Below are positions 57,033-64,000 of a stretch of 64,000 nucleotides of DNA, in pieces. The position numbers were made by a program, and so were the translations under genes. Source of the stretch: Larix kaempferi (lineage: Eukaryota > Streptophyta > Pinopsida > Pinales > Pinaceae); the NCBI GenBank assembly GCA_027924585.1, contig BSBM01000592.1:62001-126000 (forward strand), written 5' to 3'. The notes under the pieces were generated by a model. The model saw nothing but the letters and a program-made list of their open reading frames with translations, was not told the origin of the DNA and did not search any database. The stretch's first letter is position 1; every line of letters starts with the position of its first letter.

Positions 57033-58181
57033 ATGCTACCACCAGAAATGATAGAAGAAACAGACGATAGACATGCAGCCGATGAGACAACACAACTTAT
57101 TGAACAAGCTCTGGCTTGACAACAGACTGAAATGTTCACCCAGTTCAATGGGATTCTCATACGATTCACTTCGACATCTGGAGGATCTTCGATGAGAATT
57201 CACTCCGATAAAATCAATCCCTTCAAGGTGCAAATGAATTTGGACATACCAAATATTGAAGGTAAGATTGACGCAGAATCCGTCGACAATTGGGTACTAC
57301 AATTGGAATCCTATTACGCTATGAATAAACTCTAAGAAGCTGAAAAGATCACCGTTGCATCCTTAAAGATGTCAACCTTTGTGCACTACTGGTGGGAGAA
57401 CCTCTTGACAAAGATGGAGAAAAGCAAAGGCCCCATTGACACATGGGATAAATTCATCGAAGATATCCGAAAGGATTTTTACATGCCTAAATACCTTGAG
57501 TAGTAGTATAAGAAGTGGCAGCTGCTAAGGCAATGGAAAGACCAATAAGTATAGAGTTACACCGACGAGTTCTACCGACTCATGGCTAGACTCAGCATCC
57601 AAGAAGAAGAGAAATTGCTTGTTCTGAAGTATGTTAGCAGATATTACCAGTACATTCAATAGGAGATGGAATTTCTGTCTGTCAATACACTTGCAGATAC
57701 TTTCCACTATGCCAGCAAACTGGAAACCAAGCAAAAAGGAAAGGAACGTTTCGCGACAAATCCGACATCAGGACGACCACCTGACAAGAAGGCACCAGCC
57801 GACTTCGACAAGTTGAAATCTTCTCAGCCGACACTGCCAAAGCCAAATCACGATAAGAAGACTTTTCACAAGAGGGAACGTAGAAAACAACCACCGACCA
57901 GAAAATGGTGCGATTACCACCACTCATCTTGGCATGATACATTTGAATTCAAATCTCAGAAGACATTTTTGGAAAAAGTGTCGACCTCTGACGCATTCGA
58001 CAAGATGATGGAAGAATCTGATCCAGAGGCAATGACCCATTTGGCCTCAACCACTCCAGTAGCCTCGAATATCGTCGATGAGGAAGGAATGAGAACGCCT
58101 GTTCCATACATGGAGATGGGTCCAGAGCAACCCATTGCATCTGATTGTGGACAACGAAAGCCAGAAGAACCTCGTTTCTGA
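57033..58181 (+). pseudogene. Gypsy E gag
   Basis: Decayed gag read from ATG 57033 (MLPPEMIEETDD) in one frame with several stops to 58181. The gag core runs about 57230-57660: FKVQMNLDIPNIEGKIDAE, VHYWWENLLTKMEK, RQWKDQ, DEFYRLMARLSIQEEEK. A Lys/Arg/Pro-rich nucleocapsid part holds a Cys-His motif KWCDYHHSSWHDTFEF (about 57903) that looks like the WC.YH...GH.T..C knuckle of some plant Gypsy gags, with the last Cys replaced by Phe. An indel near 58135 passes the frame to protease. Confidence 0.8.
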
Positions 58182-59129
58182 AGATCTCGTGAAGAAATTA
58201 CGTCTTGTTACCACTCTGCATCCCGAGGCTTACAACATCGGTTGGATGAAGGATGGACAAGTACTTCGTATCACTCGACAATGCAAACTCTCCTACTTCA
58301 TAAAACCTTTTGAAGATGAATTACTCTGTGACGTGGAACCACTCTCTGTAGCCGACACCCTATTTGGGAAACCTTACCTCTGGGATAGACATGGAATTTA
58401 TCAGTCACAGCCTCAGAAGGTGATTGTTAGAATCCAAAATCGATGGTTCAACATACTAGAGCATCAACCTACATCGACGGTTGCACTGATATCTTCCAAA
58501 CAGACAAAGAATATCATCAATCATGCTCAGAAGTTCGCATTAATCATGATCAAGCCACAACATTCTAAGAAGACTAAAGCAATGATTCGAGTCATCGACA
58601 AAGGTAGCTTTCGATAGAAACAGCAAGTCGATCATATTCTTGATGAGTACCAGAACCTCTTTCAAGCTCCAAACGGAGTACCTCAACATTGCTAGGTAAA
58701 ACACCCTATTGAACTTGTTCCTCGTTCTTTTTTTCCTAACGCATCTGTTTACAGAAGATCCATTCTTGAAAATGAAGAGATTCACAGACAGATCCAAGAA
58801 TTAATTGATAAAAGTCATATCTAACCCAGCTCCTTTCCTTGTGGAAGTCTACTCGTCCTAGTTCCGAAGAAAGATGGGACTTGCCGCATGTGCATCGACT
58901 ACAAATATCTCAACAAAATATCGGTGAAGAATCGCTACGCTCTGCCACAGATAAACGAGCTCATCGACTGTCTGAAAGGTGCTAAATTATTTACTAATAT
59001 CGACCTCAAGTTGGGATACCATCAAATTCCAACCGATCCCTCAGATGTGTGGAAAACTACTTTCAAGAGCAAGGAAGGATTGTTTGAATGGTTAGTCATT
59101 CCTTTCGGCTTAACCAATGCACCTGCGAC
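58135..59129 (+). pseudogene. Gypsy E protease and N-terminal RT
   Basis: Protease-like LIVDNESQKNLVSEDLVKKL with DNES in place of D-S/T-G, then VADTLFGKPYLWDRHGIYQS. After stops at about 58616 and 58695 the RT begins: VPKKDGTCRMCIDYKYLNK, TNIDLKLGYHQIP and [11 protein letters not shown]. It stops abruptly at 59129, where a 1.36-kb insertion separates it from the rest of RT at 60485. Confidence 0.85.
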
Positions 59130-60484
59130 TATCATGTACCCACATGCTGACCCAATGCAAGGCAGGAAACATGATGCCAAACGCAGGGCTTTTACATGAT
59201 CTCAGCCCAATACTAGATTCACATAACTAATAAAACAATCAATTATGCACAGTGGAGACAACATCCACACAAACTTCATATGCGTTCAACATGTCAATTT
59301 CAGCCATTAATAAAAACATTTCAGAAATAAATACATAGACAGAAATACTTATCTTCATTTCAATTGTCCCAAACAACTAGCTATGTCGCTGCAACATTCC
59401 ACCCAGCCATAGGCTCTTCGACAGCTTATACTGAGTCCGTCCGAAGGCCACCCCCGAGCTGGGCATGATTCTCACAAGGGAAAAGGGGACATTCACGCTC
59501 ACACACAGTCCATTAACCGATTCATTTTATCCAAGCCAGTCCAACTGGGTTTATCAGGCTACAATTGAACAATGGATGCTCATTCCCAAGCTCAAGCCAG
59601 AACAAGGGATTTACCATCACCCATACCCATCCTACTCTTCTTCCTCACAGCAAAACGATTATTGACAGGGTTACACATTTACAACAGAGGTATTCACAAA
59701 ACAGGGTCCACATTGGTTCTCCCAACTCGTGGTTCACCCAAACGAACTGTGGAATTCCGATTTCAACCCCAGGGAGCAAAACCGATTTCTCTCCACTGGT
59801 TAGGATCATTTCCAATGGCCTAAATGACCTCCAAGAAGACCCAAAACGTTCTGCTCTCTTTCCCCACTGGTGACCAACACAAAAACGCCCCTTCCCAGCT
59901 AAAAGATGAAGGGAAACACAGAAAAACGAGGGAGGAAGACACCCAGGCATCTAGAGCTGCGTGAGAGAGCAAGGCCATGGTGAATAATACCCTAGGGAGC
60001 AATTTCGTGGCTCTATTTCTGCCCAAGGAGACCCACATGTTTTTCCATCAAGGGTGGCTTGCCCATACCCGATTTTGGATAGCCATACCTCTCCATTCCC
60101 AAGGCATTAACTCCCTCAACCCACCCTTGGGAGAAATCAATGGTTTGGCACAAAATTCAACATGGGTAGTTGAGGGTTTGATGGGCTCCCTCATTGACAC
60201 TTGGCTTGACTCTAGTGGCTCAAGGATTTGAATGTTTTCCCTCCCAATTCCTTGTGAAATCATGCCCCCATCTCTTTGTTGCATTGCATAGCTAGTTGTG
60301 GGTATTTTTATTAAAATGCATTTTACATGATATTTGAATTTCCAATGTGCATTGCTAGCACGCAACCCATATGCATCACTAAATCGATGGCGGGGCCTTG
60401 GCCTTGAGCTCCTCACCATGATTTCATAACAATGTTACATCATTTATAATGTTAATGCCATGGGGCCAAACTAGCGACATTACA
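59130..60484. mobile_element. Solo-LTR-like insertion in Gypsy E RT
   Basis: 1355-bp segment splitting the RT exactly between GCGAC (59125-59129) and GTGAC (60485-60489), a 5-bp target duplication with one C-to-T difference. Ends are TATCATGTACCC and GCGACATTACA, imperfect inverted termini of the type seen in element D. There is no primer site, internal region or second LTR, so a solo LTR is the best reading. Short ORFs inside are unsupported. Orientation is undetermined. Confidence 0.75.
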
Positions 60485-61446
60485 GTGACCTTCATGCGAC
60501 ATATGGATAACCTTCTTCAACCTTTCATCGGCAAATGGGTTATTTCCTATCTCAACGACATACTAATTTTCATTCGATCATGGGAGGAACTTGTCGGATA
60601 TCTTTGATAAGTCCTCGACACTCTCCAGCAACATCAACTCTATCTGAACATGGACAAGTGCTCTTTTTCGATGACCGGCATCAAATATTTGGGGTATGTA
60701 ATTGACTCTATAGGCATTCATGTCGACCCAAAAAAAGTACATATCCTCAAATATTGGCCCATTCCTAGAAGCATTCAAGAACTAAGAAGTTTTCTTGGTT
60801 TGGCGAATTTCTATTGACGAATCATTCTCAGCTTCAGCCACATAGCCTGGCCCTTGGATCAGTTGACGAAGGGAAATAGGAAAACTGTCTTGCAGTGGAC
60901 CACAACACAACAAGCAGCTTTGAACAACTCAAACACAAGCTCTGCACTGCACCAGTACTTGTGTTACCTGATTTGCATCATCCCTTTGATATTGAGACAG
61001 ACACATCAGACTATGCCTTGGGAGTAGTGATCACTCACTCTGGTCACCCAGTCGCTTTTCATTTCAAGACTTTTAACGACATAGTTAGAAGATACTCGAC
61101 GTACGAAAAATAACTATACGCCATTGTGTAAGCTCTCAAGCAATGGAGGCATTACATCCTTAACAAGGAAACGGTCATTCTCACTGATCATAAGCCTCTA
61201 CAGTTCACTCCGACATAATCAAAGTTGCAGACAAACCGATAACTCAATTGGATTAATTACCTACAGCAATTCCAGTTGGTGATTAAGTATTAGAAAGGTA
61301 AAGCTAACGACGCCGCGGATTTCCTCAATCGACCACCCATTACTCTCCTTTTGACAATGATGAGTATGCAAGGATACGACACGACCAATTGGCCACACTT
61401 CTATGAGGATGACAACGAATTCTTAGCAGTCTACCGATAGTTACAG
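60485..61446 (+). pseudogene. Gypsy E C-terminal RT and RNase H, truncated
   Basis: RT resumes with TFMRHMDNLLQPFIGKWV and the catalytic block reads YLND (Tyr codon 60548, Asn codon 60554, Asp 60557); the first Asp of YxDD is lost. Then YLGYVIDSIGIHVDPKKVH, RSFLGLANFY and RNase H: DIETDTSDYALGVV, STYEK, ILTDHKPLQF, ANDAADFLNRPP. It ends near LQTNP where the pyrimidine array starts, so integrase and the 3' LTR are missing. Confidence 0.87.
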
Positions 61447-61498
61447 ACTAATCCCCACCCCTCTCTATCTCATCCTACTCCCTAACACCCCACCACTT

Positions 61499-61540
<42 letters not shown>

Positions 61541-62340
61541 TCACTCACCCCCCTACTCTAGCGCTACCAATAACCCCCCTCCTCCCTCCCCCTAACCCTT
61601 ACTAATCCCCTCTCTCACACTCTCTCTCCCCAACATCTCCACTTATCCCTAACCTTATCCCTTTCTCTCTCCCCTACCTCCATAGCCCCTACCCTCTCTC
61701 TCTAACCCTATCCTATCTCTCTCCCATGCCACTGAAAATTACGCCTCTCTCTCTCTCTCTATCTATATACACCCACCTCCCTACTCACCTCTCTCTCTAT
61801 CTCTCCCCCTCTACTCCACACATTCTCTTTAACCACCCTCCTCCCCCCCAAACCCATCACCCCCAAATCTATCTCTCTCTCTCTCTCTCTCTCTATCCCC
61901 ACTCCTCATCGCCTTAATCCTACTGCACTCCTCTCTCTCTCCCTACCCCAAACCCCCCACTCCTCACCCCTACCTATACACCCCATATCTCTCTCTCTCT
62001 CTCAACTCATAACCCCCCCTCTCTCTCACTAACTTTACTCCTACTAGCCTTACCCCTAAACCCCCTCTCTCTCTTAATAACCCTCCCCTTACCACTTCTC
62101 TCTCTCTCTCCTTACTCCACACTCCCCAAATCCACAAATATACACCCTTTCTCTCTATTCCTTCCCAAACCCCTAACCCTTTTGATCTCCCTCTCTCTCT
62201 TTCTCTCCCCAAATCCCCTCCTCCTCCTCTCTTTCTCTCTCTCTATCTCTCTCTCAAGCACACACACACACACACTCACCCCCCTAATACCACCCCTACC
62301 CCTCCTCTCTCTCTCTCATACACATACCATTGACCACCCC

Positions 62341-62396
<56 letters not shown>

Positions 62397-62487
62397 CTTG
62401 AATCCTCATCCCCCTATCCATACCCTACTCCTCTCTCTCTCCATACCTCGAATCCCCCACTCCTCTTCCCTTACCCATATCCCTCAT
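61447..62487. repeat. Pyrimidine-rich low-complexity array, block 4
   Basis: 1 kb of the same + strand C/T-rich DNA on the right of element E, with (CA)n near 61523-61540 and a (CT)n run at about 62342-62394. Same strand bias as blocks 1-3, as if E and the other islands interrupt one array. Confidence 0.93.
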
Positions 62488-63650
62488 CTCTCAAATGATT
62501 CCAAGAATCATGTCATATGTAAACTACAAGAGTCCTTTTTAGAGCAATTTTCAATGAGATATGTCAGACTTGCAATAGAAAAAACATACAAAAAAAATAA
62601 AGAATCCTTCAAAAAGTAATATTCCTAAACATGTTTATGTATAATATGTACCTATTACTACAAGGCATTCTTTTAATAATTTTAATTCTGCTATATTTAT
62701 TTTTCATATCAACAGAAAGATAGTCTAATGTCATTTTACAATTTCAGGAAGATTATGAAAATCCCAAAGGATGAATGAGGTGATATGTGAAATTTTCCCG
62801 TAGGGATGTCCAAAAATGTGTACAAGGAGATGTTCAAGGAAATAGACATAATTGCATCATAGCAAGAGCAATCTCAACAACAACGTGCTTCAAATGTATG
62901 AAATCATTGATGTTTTGGATTATGTACATATAATTAATTAATTCGAAATTAGATATTAATTTTCAATTGTTTTGTTGTAGAAAAGAAAACAAAATGGAAC
63001 CCATTCAACAGATAAGACGGGGAAACAAGGAAAAAAGGTTTTGATAGAAATGTTTGTGATTATTTGTGATTTCCTTATAACAACTTAATATTTCATAGTG
63101 GTTGTGATATTTATATTTAATTTTTTTTCATTGGTCATTCTTAGATGTCTTGAAATATGTATTAGCATACAAACAAGACCCTTCAAAAGAATTGATTGTC
63201 ATTCAGTTAATCAAGGGTTGTGAGTATATTTTGGCATATCAAAATTAATTATGGAATTTGTAGGTATCTATTTTGTTTTGCTGATCTCTTTATAAGTAAT
63301 AGAACAACAAAATCATTTATGTTAAATCTATGATTTCTTACAGGGTTAAAAAATTGCATGAAACAAAGTATGGAGTGCAGCTAACAAAAGAGTTGTCGAG
63401 AGATCGCATAATACATGGTTTTGAAATATTGTGTGACACTTAGTACACAATTCTTTCTTTGGTATGTCGATTTTCAATTTACATTCATGTATATTATCAA
63501 TTTTCATTTTGATTATTCCCAGCAATGTAGATACACTTAGTACATTTTATTTGTATGTTTGTAGGTAGAAGCTGAAGAAGAGGAAAACAATCGAGGAAAT
63601 CAACAAAACATTTGACCAAATCACCCAAGTCAGGCAAGTGGCTTGAGCAC
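62488..63650 (+). pseudogene. Possible decayed multi-exon gene
   Basis: Short open segments bounded by splice-like sites. Candidates: 62488-62618 (ESFLEQFSMRYVRLAIEKTY); 62748-62895, after TTTCAG, with three in-frame stops, ending at GTATGA; 62981-63037, after TTGTTGTAG, in phase with the previous exon (KRKQNGTHSTDKTGKQGKK); 63145-63223 (VLKYVLAYKQDPSKELIVIQ), ending at GTATAT; 63344-63443, after TTCTTACAG, joining in phase (VKKLHETKYGVQLTKELSRD) to TAG; and 63569-63646 (KLKKRKTIEEINKTFDQITQ). Phase between 63037 and 63145 does not fit. I recognise no family. Could be a host gene fragment, a transposase gene or chance. Confidence 0.35.
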
Positions 63651-64000
63651 TGATAATAGTTCTAGAGAATAATGATGATCCATATATTTTGGATGTTAAT
63701 GCAAGTTGTTGAATATTTTGAAATAATTGCCTACGAAAATTAGACATTTGTATAATGTACTAGTACATATGTTGGAGTTGAAAGACAATAGGTTACCAAT
63801 AAGTGTAGAAATTACATGCATGTTGACAGTTTGAGTATTGTGGACTTTATCTTGTCCTATTTTCTATGACAAAGAGCCTCTTATTGATATATAATAAAAT
63901 AAACTTTTTTATTCTATTACATTCTCCAATGTCATTATCAAATGTTACATTTGTAATCAAATGTATGGATGATGAAATATTAAAATAGATACTAGAATCT
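63651..64000. other. AT-rich end of window
   Basis: No supported gene or repeat. AATAAAATAAA-like sequence near 63893 could be a polyadenylation region for the candidate gene to its left. Confidence 0.4.

Noticed and set aside
59465-60419. ORFs on both strands inside the insertion in Gypsy E
   Set aside because: They overlap each other in several frames, lack domains and lie in a solo-LTR-like segment.
46920-62480. Telomere-like CCCTAA words
   Set aside because: They occur singly within CCCTAACCCC-type text, never as consecutive tandem CCCTAA or CCCTAAA units, so this is not a telomeric or interstitial telomere array.

Overview
This window is plant nuclear, repeat-derived DNA. Plant-type LTR retrotransposons with tRNA-Met primer sites (TGGTATCAGAGC) dominate it. 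They include a chromodomain-type Ty3/Gypsy, a Ty1/Copia, an Athila/Tat-like Gypsy and a non-autonomous LTR element. I see no intact host gene, rRNA, tRNA or CRISPR. Deep nesting, very long LTRs and heavy C-to-T style decay suggest a large plant genome such as a gymnosperm or fern; that is inference only.

Left third (1-27838): Gypsy family 'A' in tandem, LTR1 (cut by the window start) - internal 1 - LTR2 - internal 2 - LTR3. Each LTR is about 4.56 kb with perfect 8-bp inverted termini (TGTAACAT...ATGTTACA). Both gag-pol regions are pseudogenes and share an integrase catalytic E-to-K change and a premature stop. LTR3 is split by a young, apparently intact Copia element 'B' (20053-26255; CAAAA target duplications; about 6 differences between its 764-bp LTRs).

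Middle (27839-46826): an old Athila/Tat-like Gypsy 'C'. Its 5' LTR was broken by the A insertion. It holds gag with several zinc knuckles, protease, a second gag-like module, RT-RNase H, integrase, and a long extra ORF before the 3' LTR. Between integrase and extra ORF sits element 'D' (35424-42165; perfect CTTTC duplications), a non-autonomous LTR retrotransposon. Its only gene is a long ORF with a gag-type zinc knuckle joined to a large acidic region I do not recognise.

Right third (46827-64000): about 10 kb of pyrimidine-only low-complexity DNA (CT repeats mixed with CCCTAACC/CCCCTA-type words), always C/T-rich on the + strand. Islands inside it are a short hairpin, a minisatellite with the core ATCTCCCCCATACT, an 0.88-kb foldback with a hammerhead-like motif in each arm, and a truncated Gypsy 'E' (56388-61446) whose RT is split by a 1.36-kb solo-LTR-like insertion. 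The last 1.5 kb is AT-rich and holds a possible decayed spliced gene.

Order of events inferred from nesting: C is oldest; A entered the C LTR and D entered the C body; B entered A last. Copia B is the only element whose ORF looks fully functional.
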